Origin: Sorex araneus
Taxonomy: Eukaryota > Chordata > Mammalia > Eulipotyphla > Soricidae
Reading direction: 5' to 3'
Length of the DNA stretch: 64,000 bases
Assembly: GCF_027595985.1 (NCBI RefSeq)
Contig: NC_073313.1
Location: forward strand, 107,031,052 to 107,095,051
Part shown: positions 20,758-32,564 of the stretch, piece after piece
Numbering within the stretch: position 1 is the first letter of the stretch
Layout: every line of letters begins with the position of its first letter
Position numbers and translations under genes: made by a program
Notes under the pieces: generated by a model
The model's database searches: none
What the model was told of the DNA's origin: nothing
What the model saw: only the letters and a program-made list of their open reading frames with translations

Positions 20758-21507
20758 ATATTTTTATATAACACAAATGAAACACCATCTGCACTCCCAT
20801 GTTCATTGCAGCACTGTTCACAGTAGCCACAACCTGGCAACAACCTGAGTGCCTGAGAACAGATGAATGGATAAAGAAACTGGTGTGTCTGCACAATGCA
20901 ATACTGTGCAGCAATTAGGGGGAATAAAGTCATGGCATTTGCATGTAAATGGATGGACGTGGAGAGTAACATGCTGAGTGAAATGAGTCAGGAGGAAGGG
21001 ACAAATATAGAATGACTGCAGCAAAGTTTTAATGGATCTCAATAGGGCTCTTCAAGTCAACCTGGCACCGCTGTGGAGTGTGAGTGTTAAGGTCCTGGCG
21101 TTGAGGATGTGCTCTGGGTTCCCATCATGGGGCACAACTGATTTACTGTCCGCAGGACGGCCCCAGACCAGCCCTTGCTGCCCACAGCATATTATGAAGG
21201 AAAACTTCCCTGAGTGCCAACTGTCCGGAGACCTAAGATATGGGTGTGTACCCCCTGATCAGGTTCTGGGTGCAGTCTGCCCAGAGTGTCCAGGTTGCAT
21301 ACTGTAGCAGTCGTGGATCTAGTCCTGGTCCCTGCCTGATCCACTGCTGCTGCCGCTACTGGCGCCCAGAGAATGTGGCACTGCCAGCTTGTTAACCTGG
21401 ACCCACAGGGCGAGTGCATCAGCAGCCTGATGGTGCCCTCATGTTACTGACACCCCAAAATCGCCGCTGTGCCTCTGGCCAGACACTAACAACTCAGAAG
21501 CCAGTGT

Positions 21508-21655
21508 TTTTTTTCTTTTTCGGTCACACCCGGCAATGCTCAGGGGTTACTCCCGGCTCTGCTCTGGTGCTTGGGGGACCATATGGGATGCTGTGAATCA
21601 AACCCAGGTTGGCTGCGGGCAAGGCAAATGTCCTACCCACTGTACTATCGCTCCA
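21508..21655 (-). mobile_element. SOR-type SINE
   Basis: GGTCACACCCGGCAATGCTC to TATCGCTCCAGCCCC, with a CTCAGAA duplication at both ends. Confidence 0.9.
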
Positions 21656-22369
21656 GCCCCTCAGAACCAAGTTTCCTGAGAAATTAAACTGCCAAATATT
21701 AGGTATGTGGAAGCCACACCCACAAAACATCTCTGACTCAGCCATAGAAGCTCATTTACCAGCCACACTTCAGAGTCCAATAAATAAATCTCAAAAGAGA
21801 TTAGAAGCCAAAATTAATCTCAAACCCATGCAAAGCTGTACAAAAGGGGTATACCAGAGGGGGGCAGGTCGGCCTAGTGCCCGCCCAAGCAGAGCCCCGG
21901 AAGTTACTTGTTCCCACAATCCAAAATCACCATCAAACCCCAGACCTGAATCAGCTGTCTCAGAACAGACCCCACCGAGATTTTAACTTGCTGAAAATTT
22001 GGATACGCAGGTCTTATGACTGACTTCCTCCCCTGACTTCCTTATACTATTGAAATCACATGCAATCACTCCCACAAACCAACTCTGGTGCCATCATGGA
22101 AGCTCTTCTACCGGCCTTGCTTCAGAGACCCATAAATACATCTCAAAAGAGATCAGAAGCCACAATTAATCTCGGACCTGCACAAAGCTGTACAAACTGG
22201 GTACATCTGAGGTGGGAGGGTTGGCCTGGTAACCTCCAAAGCAGAGCCCTCCAGCAGTTGCTTAGTCCCACTATCCAAAATAGCCACCATACCACCAGTC
22301 AGACTTTACTGTCTCAGGACGGACCTCACCAAGATATTAATCTGCTGAAAATCTGGGAATGCAGGTTTT

Positions 22370-22846
22370 TTTGTTTTTTTTAAATTTATTTATTTTTAAT
22401 TAGTGAATCACCATGAGGGTACAGTTACAGATTTATACATTTTTGTGCTCATGTTTCCCCCATACAAAGTTCGAGAACCCATCCATTCACCAGTGCCCAT
22501 TCTCCACCACCAGTAAACCCAGATCCCTCCCACCTCTCCAGTCCCATCTCCCCCCACCCCACCCTGCCACTGTGGCAGGGTCTTCCCTTTTGTTCTCTCT
22601 CTCTAATTAGGTGTTGTGGTTTGCAATAAAGGTGTTGAGTGGCCATTGTGTTCGGTCTCTAGTCTACATTCGGCCCGCATCACCCTTCCCCCCGCATGGC
22701 CTCCGACCACATTTTACTTGGTGTTCCCTTCTCGCAGTTGCCCTCTCCCCAGAATGTGAGGCCAGCCTCCACGCCATGGAGCCAACCTCGTGGTACTTAT
22801 TTCTACCATTCTTGGGTGTTAGTCTCCTACTCTGTGATTCTATATT
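22370..22846 (-). mobile_element. young truncated L1, nested
   Basis: Minus-strand L1 3' end with poly(A), flanked by a perfect 15-bp duplication GGGAATGCAGGTTTT (22355-22369, 22847-22861), inserted in the composite element. Confidence 0.95.
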
Positions 22847-23215
22847 GGGAATGCAGGTTTTATGACTGAAATCTCTAGGGTCTCTCAGGGTCCAGATGGG
22901 CTCCCTGCACCTCTATAAGCCCTGGCAGTCATGTCCATAACCCAAAGCTGCTACCCAGTTGCAAATCTTACTGCACAAAAGGAGGGAGAGAGACTGAAAG
23001 AGAAAGAGCAAAAAGAACGATTTCTGCCACAGAGGAAGACAGGGGTGAAGAGAGAGGGGGTGGGAGTGAAACAGGGGACAGTGGTAGTGGGAAATATGCA
23101 CTGGGGAAGGGATGGATGTTGGGACTTCGTATGACTGAAATCCAATCATGAATAGGTTTTGATGGTCTTTTTTCACGGTGATTCAATAGTAAATAAACAA
23201 ATACAGACCCCTTTG

Positions 23216-23635
23216 GCAGGGGAAAGTTTCCTTTTCAATAAATCTTTCTGTATGTATTATATTCATTTATATTTTGATTTACTATTGTCAAGAGGTTGGG
23301 ATTTTTTTTCACAGGAGTTTAAACAGCAGAAATTCTAACTGAAGGACATTGGACTCTAAATTCTCAGAAAACGTTAAGGTGTATGAATAAGAATGTTCCA
23401 GCGTGGGAAATTTAGCTCTAAAGGAAAAAGTTCCATTAACTATGTTGGGCAAGTTATAACAAGAAAATCAAGAGAGTAATGGGGTGAAAATTTTCATAGT
23501 GTTAAAAAGAACTTTGAAGAAAAATATTTTTTTGAGATAAGAAATGGTAAGGAATATTTCTCATGCAGTTACAAGAAAATGAAACAAAAACTAGTTTGGG
23601 GCTACTTAAAAATAAATCCATAAATCTTAATGATT
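23216..23635. other. unassigned AT-rich intergenic
   Basis: No family recognised. Confidence 0.4.
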
Positions 23636-23814
23636 TTTTTTCTTTATTGCTTTCTTTTTTGGGTCACACCCATCAATGCTTAGGTGGTACTCCTGGCTCT
23701 GATCCTAGTAACTACTCCTGGTAAACTTGGGAACCATACAGAATGCTAGATATTGAACTCGGTTGGCCACGTGAAAGACAAACACCTTATCCACTGTACT
23801 ATTGCTATGGCCCC
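23636..23814 (-). mobile_element. SOR-type SINE
   Basis: TTTTTTGGGTCACACCCATC to TATTGCTATGGCCCC. Confidence 0.85.
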
Positions 23815-23897
23815 AGGTTTTCTTGTTTCTATTAGCCAAACATACTCAAATTTGTGCATGAAGCCATACAGACAAATTCTAAACTATTATGATATCA

Positions 23898-24195
23898 TCA
23901 CCACACATTTTTGGTATCACTTGTATCACTTGTCATCCCATTGATCTTCGATTTGCTCGAGTGGCGCCAGTAACGTCTCCATTCATCCCTGTCATGTGTT
24001 AATGTAGCCCAATGGTATCTGCTTGTTCCAGGAACACGAAGAGCCTCAAACCGTTCACTCAGGGTTTTGAAGAAGTCTGACCATCTCATAGGTGGGCAGC
24101 CATGTGGTCTTTTGAAGTCCCGTGGAATCCAGTCTACCGAATCATGGAGAGCAGAGCTGCCAGGATTACAACTAGTTGTACAGCAGGCACCAGGA
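23898..24195 (-). mobile_element. RTE-type LINE 3' fragment
   Basis: The minus strand encodes the end of a reverse-transcriptase ORF: RWSDFF then about 20 residues then HDRDEWRRYW, the arrangement typical of RTE-clade C-termini. Then comes a short 3' UTR with GTTACTGGCGCCACTCGAGC and a tail of AAGTGATAC repeats. The frame is only a remnant. Its 3' 65 nt are shared with the RTE-tailed SINEs in this window. Confidence 0.65.
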
Positions 24196-24515
24196 ACTGT
24201 ACTCGAGTATTCATCCCTTCAAGGCTAGAACTGTAAACTTTAGGCCTTCTCCTGGCCCAATAAAATTTCTGTTTTCTTGAAAAAATATTGAGAGTTATCT
24301 TAAATGCTTCTGATTTTACAAGAGGCTATATGCTTCAATACCATTTAATAATGCTGACATTTATTTGTATACATATTATTGAACATGTTTTTGTGTTTCA
24401 AACTGAGTTAATCATTGTAAATTATATTATTTTTATATTAAGCATATTAAATTACGAATCAATTTTGTCCATAAATCTAATTTGAAAAGCAATATATTAG
24501 TAGTCAATAATAATA

Positions 24516-24570
24516 TATAGGAGTAGCCCCTGAACATTACCGGGTGTAACCCAAAAAGCAAAAAAAAAAA
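24516..24570 (+). mobile_element. SOR-type SINE, 3' fragment
   Basis: GGAGTAGCCCCTGAACATTA then GTAACCCAAAAAGC and an A run. Confidence 0.8.
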
Positions 24571-24779
24571 CTAATTATAACAACCAAAAAAATGACTAGG
24601 AAAACAAAAAAAAATTTTGAATCTAGATATTCCACAGTAGCTTCTGAATAACTGTTTTCTTCATACAGGACACTTGAAGCCATAGACAACATCTCAAAAA
24701 ACAATTTTATCAGTATGCTTAGTTTTACCACTTACTTCCAAAGAGCTGGTAGTGCAAAGTCTGCGGTTGTGGAACATAA

Positions 24780-25440
24780 AGTTCAAAACATCTTATCTTA
24801 CCCTCAAACCTACTCAGTCTGCACAGTAGCCACTTACATTCTTCCAATCCTCTGAACAAAACCCTTGAGCCATCCTTGACTCTTCCCTTCCTCTTACACC
24901 CCACAGTCTAACCGCTTCTCACTGATTCCACCTTCCTGGCCAAACCACTACCTTGTTTTTACTTCTCTGGTCTTCCTGATGACACACTTCTTATTCCCAT
25001 CCTCTTGATCTCAACACAGTTTTCTATTACCAACAGAACTCAGATTGGTCCTTTAAGACCACAAGTAAGATCATGTCACTCCTATTTTCAAAACTCTGAA
25101 AAGTCTCCTTATCTCATTAGTTGTAGGACACTTAATCCTGTCATTAGCCTGCAAGAACCTTTTGTATAAATACATAGATACATGTATGACCCCTAGTAAT
25201 TCTCTGACCTCCTCATCCATTCATGTTCTCAGTCTACCACAGCCACTTGTTCTCTGTTGAATGTGACCTTACAGAAAACACCTCCTCACAGCTTTTGCAC
25301 CCCTGCCCCCAGAATTTTTGACCATATATCTTTAGATTAAATCCCTACATTTAAGGTTTCTTCTGTTCAAATGCCAGGTAATCTGAGAGTTTCTACCTGC
25401 CCATTTATATTAAGACAGAACAAACCTTGATAGACAATAG
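24780..25440 (+). repeat. LINE2 fossil
   Basis: GAGCCATCCTTGACTCTTCC, GATCATGTCACTCCTATTTT, TTAATCCTGTCATTAGCCTG follow L2 ORF 3'-end order. Confidence 0.75.
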
Positions 25441-25484
25441 CTAATATACAAATATATACATATATACATCTTTATATCTATATA

Positions 25485-25838
25485 TAGGAAGATGCAGAGT
25501 CTCTTGCCCGCGCGCCTGACTGTCTTCCCCGGGGCCTCCTCGGAGGGTATGGGCTCCAGCTTCCCTCTACCCCCCAAGCAGAGCTTCCGGTGGCCGAAGA
25601 CCTCCGGAGCCTAGCCACAGCCATGCTCAAGGCCCTTCTCCACATGTTCAGACAAGCCTAACACATGAAGGAACTGGAAGAGGAACCCAGGTATGTGGGA
25701 CCCGGGGCTGAAACCTCCAAGCCTGCTCAGAACAGGACTGGGCCTCCTCTGCCCAGATTTCCCATCTCCCAGTAGCTAGGCAGTCACACCCAGGGATTTC
25801 TCCCTGCACCATGTAATCCTGTCAACGGCCAGCATACA
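25485..25838 (+). mobile_element. long RTE-tailed composite, 5' half (copy 1)
   Basis: AGAGTCTCTTGCCCGCGCGC, GCAGAGCTTCCGGTGGCCGA and GTAATCCTGTCAACGGCC match 29606-29830. Continued at 26897 after an L1 insert. Confidence 0.8.
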
Positions 25839-25840
25839 GA

Positions 25841-26895
25841 GAAGAAATGAACAGAAGTTACCTCGAAAAAGAATTACAAATGGCCAAAAGGCACATGAAA
25901 AAATGCTCCACATCGCTAGTCATCAGGGAGATGCAAATCAAAACAACAATGAGATATCATCTCACACCACAGAGACTGGCACACATTCAAAAGAACAAAA
26001 GCAACCAGTGCTGGAGTGGATCTGGGGAAAAAGGGACGCTCCTTCACTGTTGGTGGGAATGCCGACTGGTCCAGCCTTTCTGGAAAACAATATGAACAGT
26101 CCTTCAAAAACTAGAAATTGAGCTTCCATTTGACCCTGCAATACCACTTCTGGGAATATATCCCAAGGATGCAAAAAAGCATAGTAGAAATGACATCTGT
26201 ACCTATATATTCACTGCAGCACTGTTCACAATAGCCAAAATCTGGAAACAACCCGAGTGCCCTAAAACAGATGACTGGTTAAAGAAACTTTGGTACATCT
26301 ACACAATGGAATACTATGCAGCTGTTAGGAGAGATGAAGTCATGAAATTTGCTTAAAAATGGATAAACAAGGAGAGTATCATGCTAAGTGAAATGAGTCA
26401 GAAAGAGAGGGACAGACATAGAGGGACTGCACTCATTTGTGGAGTATAAAATAACATCACATGAGGCTGACACCCAAGGACAGTAAATACAAAGGCCAGG
26501 GGGATTTCCCCATAGCTGGAAGACTGCTTCATGAGTGGAGGGGAGAAGGCAGATGGAATAGAGAAGGGATCACTAAGAAAATGATGGCTGGAGGAACCAG
26601 TTTGGATGGGAGATGCATGCCAAACGTAGATAAAGGACCAAACGTGATGACCTCTCAGTGTCTGTGTTGCAAGCTATAATGCCCCAAAGTAGAGAGAGAG
26701 TATGGGGAATATTGTCTGCCATAGTGGCAAGGGGAGAGTGGGAAATGGGGGGTATACCGGGGATATTGGTGGTGGGGAATGTGCACTGTTGGAGGGATGG
26801 GTTTTTGATCATTGTGAGACTGTAACCCAAACATGAAAGCTTGTAACTATTTCACAGTGATTCAATAAAATTAATAAAATTAATAATTTTTTTTA
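25841..26895 (+). mobile_element. L1 ORF2 3' end and 3' UTR, nested
   Basis: From ATGGCCAAAAGGCACATG through ATGGAATACTATGCAGC (end of the ORF2 region, with stops) to a 3' UTR ending GATTCAATAAAATTAATAAA. It is 5'-truncated. Confidence 0.9.
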
Positions 26896-26896
26896 A

Positions 26897-27240
26897 AAAG
26901 CAAGCTCCTGGAAGCACACAGCCGCACGATATCTTATAGCCTGGAAGTGCCCGGCCGCACGATATCTTATAGCCTACTTCTTTCTCTGGGACAACCTGGC
27001 AAACTACTGGGAGACTCCCTGCCCACATGGGAGAGCCTCGCAAGGTCCCCATGGTGTATTAATATGCCAAAACCAATAGCAAGTTGGGTCTCATTCCCCT
27101 GATCCTGAAAGAGCCTCCAGTACGGCATCATTGAAAGGATGAGTAGAGAGAGGCTTCTAAAATCTCAGGGTATGGACGAATGGAGACGTTACTGAGACCA
27201 CTCAAAAAATTCGAAGATCAACCGGATGATGATGATGATA
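26897..27240 (+). mobile_element. long RTE-tailed composite, 3' half (copy 1)
   Basis: GCAAGCTCCTGGAAGCACAC, TCTCATTCCCCTGATCCTG, GGAGACGTTACTGAGACC, ends in (GAT)n. A 33-bp unit is tandemly duplicated at 26908-26940 and 26941-26973. Confidence 0.8.
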
Positions 27241-27690
27241 TAGGAATATAGATAAAGTTAAGTAATTAGAAAGGAGCAAGAGACTCAGAATTGCTAACAG
27301 TGCAAAGTTCAGTCCAAATTCCAGCAAATTTAATACGAAGAATTGATGTCTCTGTTTGAATCTGAATACAGAAAAGACTGATGTTCTAGCTCAATAGTAA
27401 GGATAGTTTTCACTTATGCCTTGTTTTCTATTAAAATATAAAAAAATGGACCAGGTAATTCTCCCCAACAAAAGAGGACAATCTGTTTTTTTTTTCAGTC
27501 TACTATACAAATATTAATATCACTCAGAAATTATTTTACACACATTTAAATAATGTTTTACCAAGTATAGGGACATCCCTTTGCCTAGTCAAGTTAATGC
27601 ATAAATTTAACCATCATACCATCCTTTATAAAAATGTACTTGGTACATGACTCTCTATGCCCTACTCTGTTTTGTTCCCCTTTTCAACAT
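27241..27690. other. unassigned AT-rich intergenic
   Basis: No family recognised. Confidence 0.4.
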
Positions 27691-27694
27691 TGAT

Positions 27695-27840
27695 TTGTCT
27701 CTATCCACTGGAATGTAAGTTCCAAGAAGGCAAGGACTTAGCATATTTTGTTCAGTGCTGAATCCCAAGCATGTTTTGTGGTGTTTGGTATGTAGCAGCT
27801 GTTCACTGAACATTTGTTCAGTAAATAGACGGCTAACGTT
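27695..27840 (+). repeat. LINE2 3' end fossil
   Basis: ACTGGAATGTAAGTTCCAAG to CATTTGTTCAGTAAAT, the classic L2 3' phrase. Confidence 0.8.
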
Positions 27841-27965
27841 GAGTGTTGGAATGGCCACTTACAGTTATTAATCTGTGAAATACTTCATGTCTTCTACCTG
27901 TTCTTCCATTGAAGTTTTAATATATGTGTGATATAGGTGCACTATATCTTAAAATTCTTTTCTTT

Positions 27966-28135
27966 TTCTCTGTTTTTGAGCCACACTTAGCTGTACTTAG
28001 ATCTTATTTTTTTGACTCTGCTCTCAGGGATCACTCATCGCAGCGCTTGGGGTCCATGTAGGATGCTGGGGATCAAACTCAGGTTACCTGTGTGCAAAGT
28101 AAGTGCCCTAGCATCTGTAATATCACTCCAGCCCC
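27966..28135 (-). mobile_element. SOR-type SINE
   Basis: GAGCCACACTTAGCTGTACT to ATATCACTCCAGCCCC. Confidence 0.85.
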
Positions 28136-28204
28136 AAGAATTATTATTTATTTCATATAATATGATAAAAATAATATAATATTACATACATTTATTATTA
28201 TATA

Positions 28205-28463
28205 TATTACGGAGCGGAGCAATAGCACAGTGGGTAGAGCACGAGCCTTGCACGAGGCTGACCCGAGTTCGATTCCTCTGTCCCTCTCGGAGAGTCTGGC
28301 AAGCTACCGAGAGTATCCTGCCTGCATGGAAGAGCCTTGCAAGCTACCCATGGCATATTCGATATGCCAAAGACAGTAACAACAAGTCTCACAATAGAGA
28401 CATTACTGGTGCCTGCTTGAGCAAATCGAAGAACAATGGGAAGATGGTGCTACAGTGCTACAT
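28205..28463 (+). mobile_element. RTE-tailed tRNA-SINE
   Basis: AGCGGAGCAATAGCACAGTG head, GAGTTCGATTCCTCTG, ends GATGGTGCTACAGTGCTAC. AT-rich simple sequence on both sides. Confidence 0.9.
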
Positions 28464-28660
28464 ATATATGATATATTGATATAAATATTAATTTAATTGT
28501 ATTAAATAAAATATTACATACATTATATACAATATAATGTTACTCTTTGTTATAATACATGAAACAAGGTGAACAACAAATTATGCAAATAATATACAGT
28601 GTGTATATCTTATATATTATGCATTAATTATATAATAATTTACATATAAGATCATGCACT

Positions 28661-28815
28661 TAGGGCCAGGGATCCAACTAGATGGGCTGATACATGCTAG
28701 AGACCTAGGTTGAATCCCCAGCACTGTATGGTCTCCTGGGCACTGCCAGGAGTGACTCACACATACCAAAAAGTGGCACCTGAGTGCAGACAGGTGATCC
28801 AAACCCCAAAAATAT
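28661..28815 (+). mobile_element. SOR-type SINE, old
   Basis: TTGAATCCCCAGCACTGTA and GGGCACTGCCAGGAGTGAC. Confidence 0.75.
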
Positions 28816-28876
28816 GTACTTCAAAATGGCACAGTAAAAGTAAGACTGAGGACTAAAATCATTTTTTATTTTTGTC

Positions 28877-28945
28877 CAGGTATATAGAGAAAGCATGTGT
28901 TTTCCATGCACAAGAATCTAGGTTTGATCCACTGAAACAAAAATC
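28877..28945 (+). mobile_element. possible short tRNA-derived SINE
   Basis: TAGGTTTGATCCACTGAAAC box-B-like with an A-rich end. Confidence 0.3.
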
Positions 28946-29204
28946 AAATTTTAATATGTACAGATTTGGTTATGATTTTGGTAAAGAAATGCTTGAGTAG
29001 TAAACATGACGACAATAACCACAAAAGCACATTAGTAACTACTTGTGCTATTTTTAACTCAAGTACCATGGCTTACCTTAGTGTGGGTTTTTCAAAATGG
29101 TAACTAATACTTGGTAAAATTCCAAAGAAAGCAAAAGTTTTCTTTTTATTTTGTGTGATTGTGACATTCTTCAAAAAGTAAATAGCCATTAAAACTGCTT
29201 TAAA

Positions 29205-29482
29205 AACCATAGGCTGGACATGATGGCCACTTAATACCTCTACTGCAAACTACAACACCCAAAAGGATAGAGAGAGCAAAAGGGAATGCCCTGCCACAGA
29301 GGCGGGGTGGGGTGGGAGGAAGACGGGGTGTGGGTGGTGGGAGGGATGCTGGGACCATTGGTAGTGGAAAATGGGCACTGGTCGGGGGATGGGCACTCAA
29401 CCACTGTATGACTGAAATGCAAACACGAAAGTTTGTAAGTCTGTAACTGTACCTCACGGTGATTCACTAATAAAAAAAAAAA
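29205..29482 (+). mobile_element. shrew L1 3' end, truncated
   Basis: GCAAACTACAACACCCAAAA, G-rich body, AACTGTACCTCACGGTGATT, poly(A). Confidence 0.85.
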
Positions 29483-29605
29483 CTTCTTGGTGTTTTTATT
29501 TACATAAAGTTGGGATTTGGACAGAAGCCATTATAATAAGGTTGTACCCACTCAATTATGCAACAAAATATTATAAAGTTTTATAAAATTCTTCATTGTG
29601 TGGGA

Positions 29606-30145
29606 GTAAGAGAGTCTCTTGCCCGCACGCCTGGCTGTCTTCCCTGGGGCCCCTCGGAGGGGATGGGCACCAGCTTCCCTCCCCACCCTGAGCAGAGCTT
29701 CCGGTGGCCGAAGACCACCAGAACTTAGCTACAGCCATGGTCGAGGCCCCTCTCCACACGTTTGGACAGGCCTCACACATGAAGGTACCGGCAGAGGAAC
29801 CCAGGTGTGTGTAATCCCATCAACATCCAGAGACTTAATAGCAGGCTCCCAGAAGTGCACGGCCGCAAAGCCTACTTCTCCCTCTGGGAGAAACTGGCAA
29901 TCTTCTGAGAGTTTCCTGCCCACATGGGACAGCCTTGCAAGCTTCCCATGATGTATTCATATGCTAAATACAGTAACAAGCTGGATCTCATTCCCCTGAC
30001 CCTGAAAGAGTGCGTTTGGAGGGCCGAGTTGAGAGAGACTTCTAAGATCTCAGGGAAAGGACGAATGCAGAGGTTACTGAGCCCACTCGAAAAATGAACG
30101 ATTAACAGGATTTCATGATCGTGATCATGATCGTGATTGTGATAA
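29606..30145 (+). mobile_element. long RTE-tailed composite (copy 2)
   Basis: Uninterrupted copy of the 25485/26897 element; it ends in a GATCATGATCGTGAT-type tail. Confidence 0.85.
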
Positions 30146-31320
30146 AATTCTTCATTGTGTGGGAATATTCTGAACATGACTGAAATTGAATGTCCATAGC
30201 CTCTATCCAATCAATGTTAATAACATCCCCCAATCATTGTGACAACCAAATATATACCTAGGTGTTTATCAGTTGCCCCCTAGGAAGGTCAATGTCTCCA
30301 GGATCACTGAATCACTAATCTTAATGGAGAGCATGAAAGTGGAAAATCACCATATATTCTGTGATCTGAGCTGAATAGTTTCATCAGAAAGCTTCCACTT
30401 CTTGGAGAAAGAAAGAGAAAGGGAAAGAGATAGAGAGCTCATTTTGGTTTCAGAAGATAAAGTGGCAAGGGGGACAGAGAAAGAAGAGTTACGAAACAAA
30501 TAAGAAAATGTACTCATGAGATTATGGATTAAATCTTTAGTCTAACACTTTAAAGAGTCTCTGTGAAAGAGCTACCTTATCAGGACCACTTTTAATACCC
30601 AAGGGAAAGTTGGAGGTACATAAAGGGGTGAAGGGAAAGAATCTGTAACTGTGCTTGGAGTAAGGTTTGGGTTGGAGGCTTTGTATCAAAGAACATTAAA
30701 GTGCTACAATTTGGATTATAAAAAGTTAGCCTCACAGTTTCATAATTTATTAAACTTGTAGAATTACTATGCCCCGAGAAAAAGAGACAATGAAGTCAAT
30801 ACATGAACTCTGAAAATATTCACAAATGACACTAGGATTCCAGCAGCATTTCTGTCCACCTCCCATTTGCCAATGTTTGTAAAGTTACTCCAGTGTCCAC
30901 CTCAGCTTCAGGGTATGGGACAGGAATAAAAAGGAAACAGGCTTAACAGATATGCAACTGAACTGAAGGATAAGGTGACCCAGAAAAGGCTCGCAAGACA
31001 AATAAAGCATTTGATATACAGGTGTGGTGCCAGGCGTCAAGGACCGGAGATTGGGTCCAGTTTCGGAAACTGGGCATCCTGAGTCTAAGATAGTTGAGCA
31101 TGGGAAGGGCATACAGTATGTGATAGAAACAACAAGAATCACTGCCAACATGTAAAGTCAAGCCTGGGAGCAGCCAGAAATGAAGAGGAGAATGGAAGCA
31201 GCTGTCATAAGCGATGCATTGCAATATTCATCTGCCTATAAGGCAGTTGGGAGAGGTCAAATGACCTTCGGGCCCTCAGGACCTTTAAAGCCATTATTAT
31301 TGGCTCACGATAAGTAATTA
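30146..31320. other. unassigned intergenic
   Basis: Purine-rich part at 30405-30490. Minus-strand open frames near 31.0 kb are not recognised. Confidence 0.4.
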
Positions 31321-31329
31321 TAAGCTATG

Positions 31330-31500
31330 TTAAAGGAAGAATGAGGGTTGAAAGCAATAATACAGCAAGTAAACTTGTCATGCTGCTGCTCTTATGTTCA
31401 ATCCCCAGTATCCTTTATGTGCCCCTGAGCACCACCAGAAGTGATCCCAGAAGTAAGTCCTAAGTACTGCTGGGTGTGGCCTAAAAACCAAAATCAAAGA
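31330..31500 (+). mobile_element. SOR-type SINE
   Basis: GTTCAATCCCCAGTATCC and GTGCCCCTGAGCACCACCAG. Confidence 0.8.
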
Positions 31501-31679
31501 AAAAATCTCTCTCAGAGATCAGATTGGGGGAGGAGGAAGAAGAAAAAAATTAGAAAGGAGAACTTCCTCCCCACACACCATTTCATTCAGCAAAATCCCT
31601 TACAGAATCCAAACCACTTACAGAATCCTTATTCTTTGGACTGGGTATAATATCATTTAAATATTTTATCCCATTGTAC

Positions 31680-31910
31680 TTCCAGAAGTCCTGGCAGCTG
31701 CGCCCACATCTCACAGCTGCCGTGCCAACTCATTGGCCCAGACTATAGATCTGGAAGTCTCTAAACCACTCAGCAACATGACAGCTACTAATTCCTCAAT
31801 ATTGATATTCTAGTCGGAGCACAAGTACTGGAATTAGATAGTAAAGTAACATAGAAGCCAACTAAACTCAGCAAACAAGAACAATAACAACAAGGCTAAA
31901 ATAGCAACAA
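31680..31910 (+). mobile_element. possible L1-ended composite fragment
   Basis: GCTGCGCCCACATCTCACAG and AGTAACATAGAAGCCAACT resemble copy d (35.6 kb). Confidence 0.35.
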
Positions 31911-32267
31911 ACAACTCAGTAAATTCTTAGATGACTCAAAACTCTGTGATCAAATATAATTTTTACATAAAAATTTAAATTTTTATACTTATTGATTTTA
32001 AAGTTGGAGTTCAGCTGCCTAATATCAATAGCTGTGGGTTTTGTCTCATTAAAATAAATAAAATAGAGCGTGTGGACTCTATGTTCTGCGTGTATACATT
32101 GAGAGTGCCATTTTTTTGAGAATCTGGGGAACCTGTGCTGACACCCGGAATCCCCCAGGGGCTTTAGACAGGATAATGCCAGGAAAGTTGATGCAGTCAA
32201 GCCACTTTTTTCTCGATTTTTATCAATATTTTATAAAACGACCCATTTTAAGAAGGGGGTTTTAGCT

Positions 32268-32412
32268 ATATTGGTGGTTAGATGGTTTTGAGGCAACACC
32301 CAGGGATGCTCAGGGGTTACTCCTGGGTCTGCACTCAGAAATCACTCCTGGCGGTGCTCAGGGGATCATATGGAATGCCAGAGATTAAACCTGGATTAAC
32401 CACGTGCAAGGA
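32268..32412 (-). mobile_element. SOR-type SINE, truncated
   Basis: ACCCAGGGATGCTCAGGGGT, GGCGGTGCTCAGGGGATCAT. Confidence 0.85.
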
Positions 32413-32459
32413 TTGCTAGTAATTTTCTACGTTTAAGAAGACATAGATAGGTGCAGATG

Positions 32460-32562
32460 AGAGGCGGTATGGGTGTTTGATCATTGTGAGATTGTAACCC
32501 AAACATGAAAGCTTGTAACTATCACACAGTGATTTAATAAAATTTTAAAAATTAAAAAAAAA
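32460..32562 (+). mobile_element. L1 3' end, about 100 bp
   Basis: TGTTTGATCATTGTGAGATT, CACAGTGATTTAATAAAATT, poly(A). AAGAAGA on both sides. Confidence 0.85.
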
Positions 32563-32564
32563 AG

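Larger units (their letters stand above)
20765..23215 (+). mobile_element. L1 3' end / L1-ended composite with tandem units, copy b
   Basis: Starts with L1 ORF2 C-terminal sequence (CACTGTTCACAGTAGCCAC, GAATGGATAAAGAAACTGG), then a GC-rich non-coding body. Three related units follow, their landmark GAGAAATTAA/GATATTAATCTGCTGAAAAT occurring near 21675, 21978 and 22330. The end is an L1 tail with ACTGAAATCCAATCATGAAT. It is interrupted by a SINE at 21508 and by an L1 at 22370. Confidence 0.65.

Noticed and set aside
25847-26356. Frames in L1 ORF2 as functional reverse transcriptase
   Set aside because: Only the 3' end of ORF2 is present and it carries stops and frameshifts.
30105-30145. GATCATGATCGTGAT tract as a regulatory palindrome
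   Set aside because: It is the variable short-repeat tail of the composite retroelement.
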